Assembly (NCBI RefSeq): GCF_019279795.1
Contig: NC_056733.1
Coordinates: 1,998,438,079-1,998,502,078 of the forward strand
DNA length: 64,000 nt
From: Protopterus annectens
Lineage: Eukaryota; Chordata; Ceratodontiformes; Protopteridae
Direction of reading: 5' to 3'
Of this stretch, positions 20,222-31,596 are shown piece after piece. The notes beneath the pieces are model-generated. The model saw nothing but the letters and a program-made list of their open reading frames with translations, searched no databases and was not told the origin of the DNA. The position numbers and the translations under genes were made by a program. How positions within the stretch are numbered: the first letter of the stretch is position 1; the number at the start of each line of letters is the position of its first letter.

Positions 20222-21542
20222 CTGAAACAGCGGCACTTCTGAATTTGATAACATTTTCTGATTAGGCAGTGACATTAGATATTGCTGATATTTAAACATA
20301 TGAAATTGACAATTTAAAGCTCTTACAGCCAAGGTAGCAGAAGTATAAATCTTTTTTCCCCATCTGTCCAGGGACCTTGAATCCCTGTCAGAGGGTATAG
20401 GGTTTTTTGCAGTGGAAGCCTCGACTCCTTTTGGACCCTGAGAGATAGTTTCTGGGTCTGCAGCAGGGTTTTTATAAAGAATTTTTTTGTGAATCAGGTA
20501 CCCTGCAGTATCGGTCTGGTTTAACAGGAGCTGGTGGCAAAGAGCCAGGAGACAGTCCGGACTCTGAAAATACATCATCTACGATGTCTAAAACAGGAAG
20601 AATAGCAAGGGGCCTGTGCTGAGGTAATGAAAGGAAGTCTCTGAGCCTTTTCTTGGATTCCGAGTACTCTTGGCTCTGCCAGTGGAAATGCTCCCTCATA
20701 GTATGCAGGGTTTCCCCAAAAGAATAATCCTCAGGAGGAGAGGCTGAAGGAATAGATTCTTCAGAATCAGAATCCTCATAGGGAGGAAGAGAATATTCCT
20801 GTTCAGAAGAGGAATCAGAGGAAATGGAAACCTGATCTGAAGATGCATATTCTATCTCTTGCCTAGGCCTCTTATCAGGAGGGGGATGGGAACCCCTGAT
20901 CAAGGTAATTAAGTCTTCGGCCATTTTAAGCATCTGTTTTTTGGGCATGGAGGCCTGTCCTTGTGGCTGATGAACTTGTTTCTTTGTCTTTAAAGGTGTT
21001 TTAGCCTTTATCTTTGAAGTAGGTTTAATATATAATTGTTTGGGTCTGACTACACCCTCAGAAGCCGATGCCTGCTCAGCGGCTCTAGACCCATCTGAGG
21101 GAATAATCTCAGAGGCTCCAATACCTTGAGTTTCCAGCGGCCTGGCCGACTCCACGTGGGAGTCGGTAGTGGCCTGCGACTCTAAAGTAGCGGGTGTCAG
21201 GGGCTGCGAAAGCACCTCACTGAGGACCGGCGAACCGGCGACTTGCTTAGGAGAAGCTTCGTCATTGGTTTTGGACCTAGGTTGCCTGTCTTTTTCTTTT
21301 CGTTTTTTGTGAACTCCGGTAGTCGGATGGCTATCCGACGACATTGTATAATTAAATCTTTGTCCAAAATAGCTTAATGCAAAATTGTACCGACGCTTAA
21401 TAGTGCCTTGGATAAATCTAGCACAAAACCGACAACTAGCAACGTCGTGGTCAGGGCCTAGGCAAGGAATACAGTAAGAATGAAAGTCCTTATGAGGTAT
21501 TTGCTTCCCACAAGAAATACAATTACTAACTTTTTCTGACAT
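20222..21542 (-). pseudogene. B gag, main part (above D)
   Basis: Starts MSEKVSNCISCGKQIPHKD at 21,542, with the same Cys/His cluster (CISC, CIPCLGPDH, CRFC). Followed by a charged Ser/Thr/Gln-rich stretch, LKMAEDLITLIRGS, acidic ISSDSSSEQEYSLP, PSASPPEDYSFGETLHTMRE, and to LPPAPVKPDRYCRVPDSQK at 20,480, where a frameshift moves it to the frame 20,578-20,222 with WGKKIYTSATLAVRALNCQ. Broken at 20,222 by D and continued at 11,988. The upstream partial copy of the same region is at 21,612-27,744. Confidence 0.8.
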
Positions 21543-21611
21543 CAGTCTGGAGCAAGAAAAAAGTTTCCCCAATGGGGTACTTCGCTTTTAATGAAGACTT
21601 CGGATTTGAAA

Positions 21612-21746
21612 TTAGGTCTTCGGCCATTTTAAGCATCTGTATTTTAGGCATGGAGGCCTGTCCAGGAGAATGCAGTACTTGTTTCCTTTGCCTTTAGAGC
21701 TGCTTTAGTCTTTGCCTTTGAAGCTGAAGTTGGTTTTACATATAAA
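21612..21746 (-). pseudogene. B duplicated gag fragment, lower part (below C)
   Basis: Matches 20,915-21,043 of the complete B gag (QMLKMAEDL region and the basic Lys-rich stretch before it). At 21,611 it switches abruptly to 5-prime UTR sequence (TTCGGATTTGAAATTA) leading to the gag start at 21,542. This is the join of a tandem duplication of about 700 bases. The other part of this fragment lies above C at 27,252-27,744. Confidence 0.8.
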
Positions 21747-22231
21747 GTACAATTTTGTACCTACCATAAATGTAGATGTTCGAGTGTTCACACTTCTGCA
21801 GTCATTACACTTGGGTTATCCTGCAGTCAGGCGGTTCCCCAGTCGGCCTGAGTTCCAAAGTCTTGGTCCGGCGTCAGTTGCTGTCGCCTCCTCCCTGACG
21901 TCAGTGCGACAGGGGTATATAAGATGCAGCAGACGCCATTTTCTTCAGTTTTTCTTGCCCCAGATGTCAGGTGCCCCCAAATAGGTAGGCAATTCAAATT
22001 GCTAGTAAACATGAATAAGAAAAGCAAACAATAACTTTCAGGTACCAGCAAATACTCCCCCCATAGGTAGTAAAGGGTAGAAGACCTAGGTAGGTATCAA
22101 CAAAAAAGTGGGGTAGGAGGGAGGGTAACGTGGACTGCAGCAGTGTGAACACTTGAACATCTACATTTATGGTAGGTACAAAACTGTACCATGTTCATCG
22201 TGTTACACTGCTGCAGTCATTACACTTGGGT
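21747..22231 (-). repeat. C right ITR, spacer and ICR
   Basis: ITR 21,747-21,975 with TGACGTCA at 21,896-21,903 and TATATAAG at 21,916-21,923; spacer without coding capacity; ICR 22,132-22,231, the fused complements of right terminus (CACTTGAACATCTACATT...) and left terminus (ATGTTCATCGTGTTACACTG). Confidence 0.88.
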
Positions 22232-22263
22232 AGAATCCCAAAGCTGAGGTAGGGTGGCTGGTT

Positions 22264-23450
22264 CTAAATTGCATTTGCGGTGACTATAAGGCCCTGCAGC
22301 ACTGCAGAGGTGAAGCCAGCTCTGGATTTGGAGTATAGAGGCAGATGGTAATGCTTGGTGAAGGTATGCACAAAGCTCCATGTTGCTGCTTCCAAAATAT
22401 CCTTGGTAGGTACTCCTCTGAGGTAGGCCGTTGAAGTGGCTGTTGCCCTGGTGGAGTGTGATCTAATGCTGGTAGGCACAGGTTTTCCATGGTGCGTGTA
22501 GCAGAAACGTATGCAATGTCCTATCCATTTGGAAATAGTCTGTTTTGAAATGGCTTTTCCCTGTGCTCCTGCAGCATATGCTACCAATAATTGCTCAGAT
22601 TTTCTGAAAGCTTTGGTTTTGTCCAAGTAGAAGTGTAACTATCTGTGAATATCCAATGAATGCAGTAGTCTCTCCCCTTTATTCTGTGGTTTTGGATAAA
22701 AAGTTGGCAAGTGAATAGTTTGGTTTAGGGACACACTTGAAACCACCTTAGGCATGAAAGTAGGGTTAGTTCTTAAGGACACCCTGTCTTGGTGGAAAAT
22801 GAGGAAAGGTTCCACTGCCATTAGTGCCTGTAATTCTGAAACTCTTCGTGCTGATGTGAGTGCCAGGAGTAAAGCAGTTTTCAGAGAGGTATATTTTAAT
22901 TCTGCTGGCTCAAAAGGAGGTAAAGTTCATTTTTCCAAAACAAAGTTGAGGTCCCAAGTTGAGCAGGTGCTCTACGGGGCGGTCTTATGCTTTTTGCCCC
23001 TCTGAGGTACTGTTTTAGCAAAGGACGAGAGAAAACTGGTGGATCCGTATTGTAATGAACAGAGATGGCAAAGGCATGGATCTTGATGGATGAAAAGGAG
23101 AGGCCTTTGTCCAGCATCTCAGTCAAATATTGTAGTATCTGAGGAATGTTTGGCACAAGAGGGTCAAGGCTGTGAGCCGGGTTCCAGGCACAGAATCTCT
23201 TCCATTTATCCGAATAGGCTTTCCTGGTACTAGGCCTTCTGGCCTCCAGGATGACATCCATAACAGCTTTGGAGAGAGGCATTGCTTGCTTGGCTAAGGA
23301 ATCTTCCATGCAGCGAGGTTTAAGGTCCTTAGCTGACTGTGGAGTATCTGATTGTTGTGCTGAGAGAGTAGATGTGGTATTTGAGGCAAAATCCAGGGTG
23401 GTCCTTGTGCTAAGTTTTTTAAGATTGGGTACCAGTATTGGCGTGGCCAA
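22264..23450 (-). pseudogene. C tyrosine recombinase
   Basis: N-terminal domain from 23,280 (EARRPSTRKAYSDKWKRFCAW), frameshift near 22,950 after RAPAQLGTS, catalytic domain with the SAR-RVSEL box near 22,840, a nonsense codon after LDIHR (about 22,639), then open to the stop at 22,264: SKWIGHCIRFCYTHHGK, HSTR (HxxR), FVHTFTKHYHLPLYSKSRAGF with the nucleophilic Tyr. Catalytic residues all encoded; one frameshift and one stop. Confidence 0.82.
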
Positions 23451-25247
23451 TCTGGTGGATCAGGATCATTTTTGGCTCCTCTTGTCTGGCTTTTATGAGT
23501 ACCTTTGGAAGAAGAGGCAGTGGTGGGAAAGCGTATACTGTTAGGTTTTTCCAGCTGAATGAGAGGGCATCCACTTTCCATGCTTGTGGATGGTAACTCC
23601 TTGTGCAGAATTTCTGTAGCTGGCAATTCCTTGGGGATGCAAACAGATCTATGTCCGGGCTCCACCATTTCTGTGTTATTCTGAATATTTGTGGATTCAA
23701 TTCCCATTCGTGGGGATCCATGACATTTCTGCTTAAGTCATCTGCCAGTGTGTTTTTCCCTCCTGGCAGGAATTGTGCTTGTAGATGAACTTGATAGTTT
23801 ATGGCTGTGTTCCACAAGGTCATTGCTCGTCTGCAGGGGGGGTATGAATGGGTGCCCCCTTGCTTGTTTATGTACCACATGACTGTGGTGTTGTCTGCCT
23901 TTAGTAGCAGTTGTCCTGGATGCAGCAGGTCCTTGAAAGCTATAAGGGCATTTTGTACAGCTAGCATCTCTTTTTGGTTGATGTGAAGATGTCTTTGTTC
24001 TATTGGCCACTTGCCCTGAATGCATTTTCCTGCCATGTGTGCTCCCCAGGCGTAATCCGATGTATCTGTTGTCAGTGTTTGCCTGGCTGTGGGTTGAGTA
24101 AAAGGCTGCCCCTTGTTGAGGTGACAAGCTTGGGCCCACCATCGAAACTCCTTCTGAAGGCAAGGTATTAGTGGTAGAACGGTTTCCAAACTTTGACAGT
24201 GTTGAGACCATACACTCTTTAGGTACCATTGTAGTTTCCTCATATGCAGTCTGGCATATGGAATTAGTAGTATGCAAGATTCCATGTAGCCCAAGGCCTG
24301 CAGAATTTTTCTTGCAGAGAGTCGGGTCTTTGTTGCCATCAATTGAAAGTATTGAGTCAATTGTCTTTGCTTGTCTGGCGTGAGATAAGCCATCTGGGCC
24401 GTTGTGTTCAAGCTGGGACCCAGGAATATTATCTCTTGTGAGGGCACTAGTTTTGATTTCTTTTCATTTACTGTGTACCCCAGGCAACTTAAGTTTTTAC
24501 AAACGCCAGATGCTTTAGTAGAATGTCCTTGCTCTCTGCTTGAATTAGGCAGTCGTCCAGGTATGGGTAAATTTGAATTCCTCTCTGTCTGCAAAATGCA
24601 ATTACTGGTGCCAGGCACTTTGTGAAGACCCTGGGCGCAGTAGATAAGCCAAAGGGCAGTGCAGAGAATTGGTAATGCATTGGACCAACTATGAATCTGA
24701 GGTATCTTCTGCAGTTTTGTCTGATAGGGACATGCAGGTATGCCTCCTTGAGGTCCAAGGTCACGAGCCAAGCTTGCTTGCCCAGCATGGGAAGAAACTG
24801 CTGCAAGTCAACATTTTGAATTTCGGAACATCCAGGTAAGTGTTTGGAGATGAAAGAATAGGCCTCCAGGCTTTGTCTTTTCTGGGTACCAGAAAGAGTC
24901 TTGAGTAAAATCCTTGTCCTTGGTTCCTGTGGAGGTACCTTTTGAATAGCTCCCATGGTCATGAGTGCTGTAATTTGTTTTTGAGCCTCAGCCCATTGAT
25001 TTGGTGGCAGATTTGGCATTCCTTTTAACCTTGGCAGAGTGTGAAAGTGGAACCTGTAACCCTGTGAAACAATCTTGAGAACCCATTTGTCTTTGGTGAT
25101 CATATGCCAATTGTGATAGAAAAGAGCCAGTTTTCCTCCCAAAGGGGCTGCCAAGAGAGAAATGTTTGGCAGCTGTAGTGGGAAGTCAATGGGACTGTTT
25201 TTTGTAAGGTTGTTGTCTGTCTTCCCCTTCTTTCTGGCCTGGTGCAC
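23440..25247 (-). pseudogene. C reverse transcriptase, RNase H and Dam-like domain
   Basis: RT open 25,247-24,489 except for a local defect near 24,850 (LEAYSFISKHLPGCSEIQN, a short shifted stretch): KLALFYHNWHMITKDKW, LVTLDLKEAYLHVPI, FSALPFGLSTAPRVF, intact IYPYLDDCLIQ (about 24,575-24,545). Frameshift near 24,495; then thumb, connection MRKLQWYLKSVW, RNase H (TTDTSDYAWGAH, HINQKEMLAV, KADNTTVMWY, TLADDLSRN) and the Dam-like domain (DIDLFASPRN, WKVDALSFSW, YAFPPLPLLPKVLIKA) to about 23,440. Two frameshifts. Confidence 0.85.
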
Positions 25248-26932
25248 CCCATTGTCGAGGCCTGTAAGAACCTTGTGGCTGTCCTCTACCTCTTGGATGT
25301 CTGTATTTGCCCCTTTGAGGTCTGTCTGTAACTGGAAAAGACCAATTCTTTGTTGGCCAGTTTCTGCTAAATCGAGGAGGCTGTAACCTGTAAGAAATCC
25401 TTCACTGTTTGCATAGATTTTGCTTTATCCTCCATTTTCTTTAGTACCTCTTCTGCCTTAACTCCAAATAAGACATCATGCTGCAAAGGTGCATCCAGTA
25501 GTTTTGCTTTAACATGATCTGGTAATGTATGTTCCTTTAACCATGCATGTCTTCTAATGACACAGCCTGTAACTGCTGCGCTACAGGAGGCCTCTAAAGA
25601 ATCAAAACCACATTGCAAAGTATGTTTTCCCACTTGTTCAGCAGCATGCAATAAATCCTGCATTTCCTTAAAATTAGGAGGATCTGTATCTGAAAGCATT
25701 TTTTGTTTCAAATGAGACATCAGAAATTGCTGATATTTTAACATGTAAAACTGGCAATTTAAAGCTCTCATTGCTAAAGTTGCAGATGTATATACTTTCT
25801 TTCCCCATCTGTCTAATGCTCTGGAGTCTCTGTCAGAGGGAACTGGATTCTTTGCTGATGAGGCCTTAACCCCTTTGGGTCCCTGAGAAATAGTTTCTGG
25901 GTTTGCCACTGGGCTTTTATACAGAAATGTGTGCGAGTCAGGGACTCTAATACCGGTCTGGTTTAACTAGAGCTGGAGGTAAGGAATCAGGATTTAAGCT
26001 GGATTTAGTATACACATCATCCACAATATCTAACACTGGCGGAATAGCAAGGGGTCTGTGCTGAGGCAAAAGTAGGAATTCTCTGAGCCTTTTCTTGGAT
26101 TCTGAATAATCCTGGCCTTCCCAATGGAAATGCTCCCTCATGGTGTATAAAGTTTCCCCAAAAGAGTAATCCTCTGGTGGAGAGGCTGATGGAATGGATT
26201 CCTCAGCATCACAATCCTCATAAGGGAGTAAAGAATAACCTATGTCTGAGGAAAAATACGAGGAAATGGACACCTGGTTGGAGGATTCATAATCCACATC
26301 CTGTCTGGGCCTTTTATCAGGAGGGGGATGGGACCCCCTGATCAGAGTGATCAGGTCTTCGGCCATTTTGAGCATTTGTTTCTTCGGCATGGAGGCCTGT
26401 CCTGGAGACTGATTTCTGTTTTAAGAAGAGGTTTAGACTTATAAGAGGGTTTAATGCTAAGCTGACTAGGTCTGAAGACACCCTCTGAAGCTGCAGGTGG
26501 TTCATGTACTCCGGATCCCTCTGCAGGGTCGGTATCAATGGCCCAGCCATCTCCATGGAGTCGGTGGCTGCCTGTGGTTCTGCAGAAGCAGTCATCAGGG
26601 GCTGCAAAAGTGCCTCGCTGAAAACCAGAGAACTGCTGATTGGCCTAGAAGAGGCTTCATCGTCAGTTTTGGGCCTCGGATGCCTGTCTTTGCGCTTTTT
26701 ATGAATAGCGGTCGTCGGAAGCTCCAACAGCATCGTGTAATTAAATTTTCTGCCAAAGTAATGTCGGGCAAAATCAAACAGACGTTTAATAGTGCGCTTG
26801 TTAAACCTAGCAGAAAACCGACAACCAGGGACGTCGTGGTCTGGGACCTAGGCATGGGATACAATAAGAATGGAAATCCTTATGAGGTATTTGCTTCACA
26901 CAAAAAATACAGTTATTAACTTTTACTGACAT
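25200..26932 (-). pseudogene. C gag
   Basis: ATG at 26,932 (MSVKVNNCIFCVKQIPHKD; the usual CxxCGK Gly is Val here, and the DHDV box is lost by a frameshift after CLGP). Frames then follow at 26,733-26,317, 26,390-25,947 (LKMAEDLITLIRG, acidic tract, PSASPPEDYSFGETLYTMRE) and 25,909-25,367 (WGKKVYTSATLAMRALNCQ, AEQVGKHTLQCGFDSLEASC, RRHAWLKE, DHVKAKLLDAPLQ, FGVKAEEVLKKMEDK), with an RG-rich tail to about 25,200. At least four frameshifts. Confidence 0.8.
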
Positions 26933-27100
26933 CGGTCTGAGGCAAGAAAAAGTTTCCCCAACGGGGTACTTAGCTTTGTAGAAGACTTGGGTTCTGGATT
27001 CAGAAAAGAAAATCTCAGGAGTCGGCCGACCGGCACTTGCGAACTGCTTTTGCTTCGGGCACCACGCGGCAAGAAAGACTGAAGAAAATGCCGTCGGCTG

Positions 27101-27131
27101 CATCTTATATACCCCTGTCACACTGACGTCA
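27101..27131 (-). promoter_or_regulatory. CRE-like site and TATA box, C left ITR
   Basis: On the minus strand TGACGTCA (27,124-27,131) followed by TATATAAG (about 27,104-27,111), upstream of the gag ATG at 26,932. Confidence 0.6.
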
Positions 27132-27251
27132 GGGAGGAGGCGACAGCAACTGACACCGGACCAAGACTTTGGAACTCAGGCCGACTGGGGAACCGCCTGA
27201 CGGCAGAATAACCCAAGTGTAATCACTGCAGCAGTGTAACACAATGAACAC

Positions 27252-27744
27252 CTGTGTAGGCCTGAAAACACCCTCAGAAGCCGATGCCTGCTCAACGGCT
27301 CCGGACCCATCTGAGGGAACAGTTTCCAAGTGTTCAATACCTTTTGTTTCCAGTGGCCTAGTCGGCTCCACGTGGGAGTCGGAAGCGGCCTGTGGCTCTG
27401 AGACAGCGGGCGTTAGGGGCTGCGAAAGTGCTTCACTGAGAACCGGCGACAGGCCTAGTGGAAGCCTCATCGTCAGTTTTGGACCTCGGGTGCCTGTCCT
27501 TTTCTTTGCGCTTTTTATAAACTCCGGTAGTCATTTGCTCCGATGGCATTATATAGTTAAATCTTCTGCCAAAATAATGAAATGCAAAATCGTACCGACG
27601 CTTAATAGTGCGTTAGTTAAATCTAGCACAAAACCAACAACTAGCAACGTCGTGGTCAGGGCCTAGGTAAGGAATACAGTAAGAATGAAAATCCTTATGA
27701 GGCATTTGCTTCCCACAAGAAATACAATTAACTTTTTCTGACAT
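27252..27744 (-). pseudogene. B duplicated gag fragment, upper part (above C)
   Basis: Starts with an ATG at 27,744 (MSEKVNCISCGKQMPHKD; one codon shorter than the sibling at 21,542) and covers the Cys/His cluster and the Ser/Thr/Pro-rich stretch (SDGSGAVEQASASEGVFRP) to the C insertion. Continues at 21,746-21,612. Lies directly behind B left ITR and UTR, so it is the gag a transcript would meet first, yet it is truncated. Confidence 0.8.
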
Positions 27745-27919
27745 CAGTCTGGAGCAAGAAAAAAAGTTTCCCCAATGGGGTACTTGGCTTTAATGAAGAC
27801 TTCGAATCTGAAATTCGAATTTGAAAATTTCAGGAGTCGGCCGACCGGCACTTGCGAACTGCTTTTGCTTCAGGCACTGCATGGCAAGAAAGACGGAAGA
27901 AAATGGCATTGGCTGCATC

Positions 27920-27946
27920 TTTTATACCCCTGGCGCACTGACGTCA
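27920..27946 (-). promoter_or_regulatory. CRE-like site and TATA box, B left ITR
   Basis: TGACGTCA at 27,939-27,946 and, 12 bases further on the minus strand, TATAAAAG at about 27,919-27,926. Same spacing as in the inverted copy at 8,351-8,378. Confidence 0.6.
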
Positions 27947-28065
27947 GGGAGGAAGCGACAGCAACCGACGCCGGACCTAGACTTTGGGACTCAGGCAGAC
28001 TGCGGGTAGCCTACCAGCAGGATAACCCAAGTGTAATAACTGCAACAGTGAAACACGATGAACAT

Positions 28066-28652
28066 CTGATGGTTCATGTAGCCTGCTTTGAAGCGTAGGT
28101 ATCTTCTGCAAGATTCCCTGTCTGGGATGTGCAGGTAGGCTTCCTTTAAATCCATTATGGCCAACCAGGCATCTTTGCCTAGCATAGGAAGCAACTAGTG
28201 AAGAGTTAGCATCTTGAATTTTGGAATCACCAAAAAGGTGTTTAAGATACAAAGGTCCACGATAGGACGCCATGAGTTGTCTTTTCTGGGTACCAGGAAA
28301 AGTCTTGAGTAGAAACCTTGACCCTTTTCCTCTTCTGGTACAGCTTGAATAGCAGTTATGCTTAAGAAATTACTTGCTTTTGAGCCTCTGCCCACTGATT
28401 TGAGGTAGATCTGGCCAATCGTTTGAGGTTGGTAATGTGTGGAAGTGAAATCTGTATCCTTGGGAAACTATATTTAAAACCCATTTGTCCTGGGTAATGA
28501 GTTCCCAGTTTTTGGCCTGAAGAGCAATCTTTTCCCCCTAAAGGAGCAGTCAGTTGAGAAGTGCTTGGAAGTTTTAAAGTCAAGTCATCGAGACAGCTTA
28601 CCATAGGGGGGAGTCTTACTACTCCCTGATTTGAAAGTGGGAGCCCCTCCAC
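28066..28652 (-). pseudogene. A reverse transcriptase, upstream half (above B)
   Basis: RT N-terminus: GQMGFKYSFPRIQISLPHI, then after a frameshift near 28,370 GQGFYSRLFLVPRKDNSWRP, a stop after KFKMLTLH, and LLPMLGKDAWLAIMDLKEAYLHIPDRESCRRYLRFKAG, cut at 28,066 by B. Continues at 8,201. Confidence 0.8.
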
Positions 28653-30392
28653 TGCTTAGTCCTGTGCGTACCCTGGAACTGAAGTCTGGGTGTTCTGCTG
28701 GTTCTGGGTTTGGACTGAGAAGGCCTGGGAAGAGACAGAAAAGGACCAATTCTTAGAGGGCCAATGCCTACTAAATCTTGGAGGTTGTACTTGTAGGAAA
28801 TCTAACAGTTTGCATTGATTTAGCTTTTTCCTCCACCTTTTTAAAAACTTCTGCTTTGTTGCCAAACAAGCGGTCCTGATTTAAGGGAGCATCCAGCAAT
28901 TTAGCTTTAACATGATCTGACAAAGACTGCTCCTTAAGCCAAGCATGCCTTCTAAGTACAGACCTAGTGACAGCAGTCCTGCAAGATGCCTCTAGTGAAT
29001 CAAAACCACATTGCAAAGTATGTTTTCCAACTTGTTCAGCAGAATGCATTAAATCCTTTAAATCCTTATTTTCAGCACAGTCCGGAATCAACATCATTTT
29101 CTGTTTAAGCAATCCAATAATATGCTGCTGATACTTTAACATATGAAACTGTCAGTTTAAGGCCCTAATGGCCAAGGTTGCAGAAGTGTAAACCTTCTTA
29201 CCCCATCTATCCAGCGCCCTGGAGCCTCTATCAGGGGGGGTAGGATTTTTAGCAGTAGTAGCCTTAATGCCCTTGGGTCCCTGTGAAAAAATCTCAAAAT
29301 CCGCAGTAGGATTTTTTTAAAAAGGAACTTCTGAGAGTCAGGAACCCTGTAATATCTATCAGGTTTTCTAGCAGAAGGAGGTAAAGAGTCAGGGGCCAAG
29401 CTAGACTCAGAAAAAGCATCATCAACAATGTCTAGTACAGCAGGGATAGCTAAAGGCCTGTGTGTTGAGCAGGAATAAGAAATCCCCAAGCCTTTTTTGT
29501 TAGAATCAGAGTAATCCTGGCTTTCCCAGCAAAAATGCTCCCTAAGAGTATGCAAGGTTTCACCAAAAGAGAAATCCTCGGGGGGGGGGGGAGCAGAGGG
29601 AATAGATTAGTCTGCATCAGAATCCTCATAGGTAGATAAGGAGAAATCCTGGTCATCAGAGGAAACAGAAATTTCAGAATCCTGGTCAGAAGTATCATAA
29701 GCAAATTCAGTCCTAGGTCTCTTAGAGGGGGAAGGTTGGCTTCCCCTGATAAAAGTAATACGGTCTTCAGCCATGCTTATTTGTTTTTTTAGACATAGAA
29801 GCCAGACCATGCCGTCTGGGCATCGGTTTTCTAGGCATGGTTCGAGTTTTAGGCCTTGAAGAAGAAGACGGCGTCTGTTTAATATGCAAGTCAGTAGGCC
29901 TGAATACACCCTCAGGAGCCAGTGCCTGCACAGCGGCTCCGGACCCATCCAAGGTAGAGACATCCGCAGGTTCCACAGGTGAAGCATCTCACAGCATGGG
30001 TCTCAGTAGAGGCCTGCGAATCTGAAGTAACAGGTATTAGGGGCTGCGAAAGCGCCTCACAGAGTACCGGCGAACTGGCGACTGGCTTAGGAGAAGCATC
30101 GTCGGCAGCTTTAAATCTAGGCAGCCTGTCTCTGTCTTTATCTTTGCATTTTTTTCTGAATGCCGGAAGTCGGACGGCTTACCGAAGACATATCTGGATA
30201 ATTGAACTGAGTACCAAAGTATTTAGAAGCATAAATATACAGACGACGAATAGTTCATTGCTTAAATAAGGCACAAAATCGACAGCGAGGTATGCTGTGG
30301 TCAGGGCCTGGGCAAGTAATACAGTACGAATGAAAATCTTTATGAGGTATTTGCTTTCCACAAGAAATACAATTATTGACCTTTACTGACAT
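28650..30392 (-). pseudogene. A gag
   Basis: ATG at 30,392 (MSVKVNNCISCGKQIPHKD), then the CITCPGPDHS box and a Cys/Phe-rich stretch. Frames change repeatedly: 29,987-29,607 (basic and Pro/Ser-rich), acidic DDQDFSLSTYEDSDAD near 29,620, a G-run frameshift at 29,581-29,590, the LREHFCWESQDYSDS stretch (29,555), and 29,142-28,771 with LKYQQHIIGLLKQK, AEQVGKHTLQCGFDSLEASC, RRHAWLKE, DHVKAKLLDAPLN, then the PPRFSRHWPSKNW tail. Five or more frameshifts. Confidence 0.75.
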
Positions 30393-30707
30393 TGGTTTAC
30401 AGCAAGGAAAAGTTTCCCCAATGGGGTACTTAGCTTTAGTTGAAGACTTTGGTTCTGAAACTCGAAAACGGAAATTTCAGGAGTCGGCCGACCGGCACTT
30501 GCGAACTGCTTCTGCTTCGGGCACCACACGGCAAGAAAGACTGGTGTAATAGTGTCTGCTGCATGCTTTAGACCCCTGACTACCTGATGTCACGGAAGAT
30601 GAGACAGCAACCGACGCAAGACCCAAGACTTTGATAATCAGGCCGACTGAGGGCTACTGCAAGCAGATAACCCAAATGTGAAGACTGCAACAGTGAAACA
30701 CGAACAT

Positions 30708-30820
30708 CATCCAGGACTGCAACAGTTAATGCACTCTAACCTCTACATTTATGATAACTGTATACAACTGTACTAGGTTCTTCATGTTTCACTGTTGCAG
30801 TCAACACATTTGGGTTGATT
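30708..30820 (-). repeat. F internal complementary region (above A)
   Basis: Complement of the F right terminus (GCACTCTAACCTCTACATTT...ACTGTACT) fused to that of its left terminus (GGTTCTTCATGTTTCACTGTTGCAGTC). CTCTAAC matches the F-specific GTTAGAG at 5,100. The rest of the F 3-prime end is at 5,065-5,388. Confidence 0.8.
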
Positions 30821-30839
30821 CCCAAAGCTGAAGAAAAGG

Positions 30840-31596
30840 GTGGAGGCAGTCAAGAATACTGGAGGCTGGCTAGTATGCCCTGCAAGACTGGGGTGGCAAA
30901 TCCTGCCCTGGATTTGGAGAAGATAGGCAGGTGGTAATGCTTGAAGGTATGAACAGACGTCCATGTTGCAGCCTCCAGGATGTCCCTGGTGGGGACCCCT
31001 TTGAGAAAAGCTAAAGAGGTGGAGGTTGCTCTGGTGGAATATGTCCTGCCCCCTTTGGGGGTAGTTTTCCGTGCTGTTTGTAGCAGAAATGGATGTAGTG
31101 TGCTACCCATTTGGAGATTGTTTGTTTGGATATGGCCTTGCCCGGCTCCTGCAGCGAAGCTGACTAGCAATTGATCAGTTTTTCTAAAAGATTTGGTCCT
31201 GTCCAGATAGAATCTGAGCTGTCTATGCACATCTAGAGAGTGCAGAATCCTTTCCCCCTTGTTTTCTAGGTTAGGGAAAAAGGTGGGCAAACAAATGGAT
31301 TGGTTGAGAACCAGACTGGACACCACTTTAGGCATGAAGAATGGGTTAGTCCTGAGGGAAAACTTAGCATGGAAAATAATGAAGTGCTCTACAGCTGTAA
31401 CTGCCTGTAGCTCTGATACTCTTCTAGCTGAAGTGATGGCCAGAAGCAAGGGTGTCTTCCTAGAGAGAAATTTTAACTCTGCTGAAGTTGCAGGCGCAAA
31501 GGGGGCAGGGTGAGCTTCTCCAGCACAAAGTTAAGGTCCCAAGCAGGGGAAGGAGCTCTTCTGGGAGACCTTTAAGTTGTTAGCCCCTCTGAGGAA
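30840..31596 (-). pseudogene. F tyrosine recombinase, catalytic domain (below G)
   Basis: Open from 31,449 to a stop at about 30,850. SARRVSEL keeps the first Arg; the HxxR box reads YSTR, so the catalytic His is Tyr; the Tyr nucleophile box is VHTFKHYHLPIFSKSRAGF, one residue shorter than in siblings. A shifted stretch (GQGHIQTNNLQMGSTLHPF) replaces part of the usual ISKQTISKWIGHCI segment, two compensating frameshifts. Cut at 31,596 by G; N-terminal part at 37,138-37,440. Confidence 0.82.

Larger units (their letters stand above)
21747..27251 (-). mobile_element. DIRS copy C
   Basis: Not interrupted by another element, 5.5 kb end to end, so it shows the typical copy length. Low end AGTACAATTTTGTACC, high end AATGAACAC. 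ITRs match over GTCAGGCGGTTCCCCAGTCG and beyond (21,825-21,850 and inverted 27,180-27,205). Inserted in the duplicated gag of B at ATAA^CTGT. Contains left ITR, gag, RT-RH-MT, YR, ICR, spacer, right ITR. All genes carry frameshifts. Confidence 0.9.
8202..28065 (-). mobile_element. DIRS copy B, hosts C and D; internal gag duplication
   Basis: Inserted into the RT of A; removing it rejoins the A RT as AGAA^CTGA, and the undisturbed homologous site in copy K also reads GAACTG. The low end is AGTACAGTTCTGTACC at 8,202, the high end GATGAACAT at 28,065. The ITRs share GGCTACCCGCAGTC (8,287-8,300 and inverted at about 27,998-28,011), found nowhere else here. A segment of roughly 700 bases spanning the end of the 5-prime UTR and the first half of gag occurs twice; C sits in the upstream copy and D in the downstream gag. 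RT and YR are the best preserved in the window. Confidence 0.9.
5389..30707 (-). mobile_element. DIRS copy A, hosts B
   Basis: Inserted into the spacer of F. The low end is AAGTACAGTTGTGTACACTT at 5,389, the high end CACGAACAT at 30,707. The ITRs share CTGCTTGCAGTAGCCCTCAG in opposite orientation (about 5,465-5,485 and 30,648-30,668), unique to this pair. The ICR (5,673-5,757) carries AGTCTTCACATTTGGG, matching the unusual GTGAAGACT of its own left end, though about 20 bases of the right-terminus complement are deleted. Removing A restores the F spacer as GGAA^CATC. The RT is split by B. No frame is intact. Confidence 0.9.
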
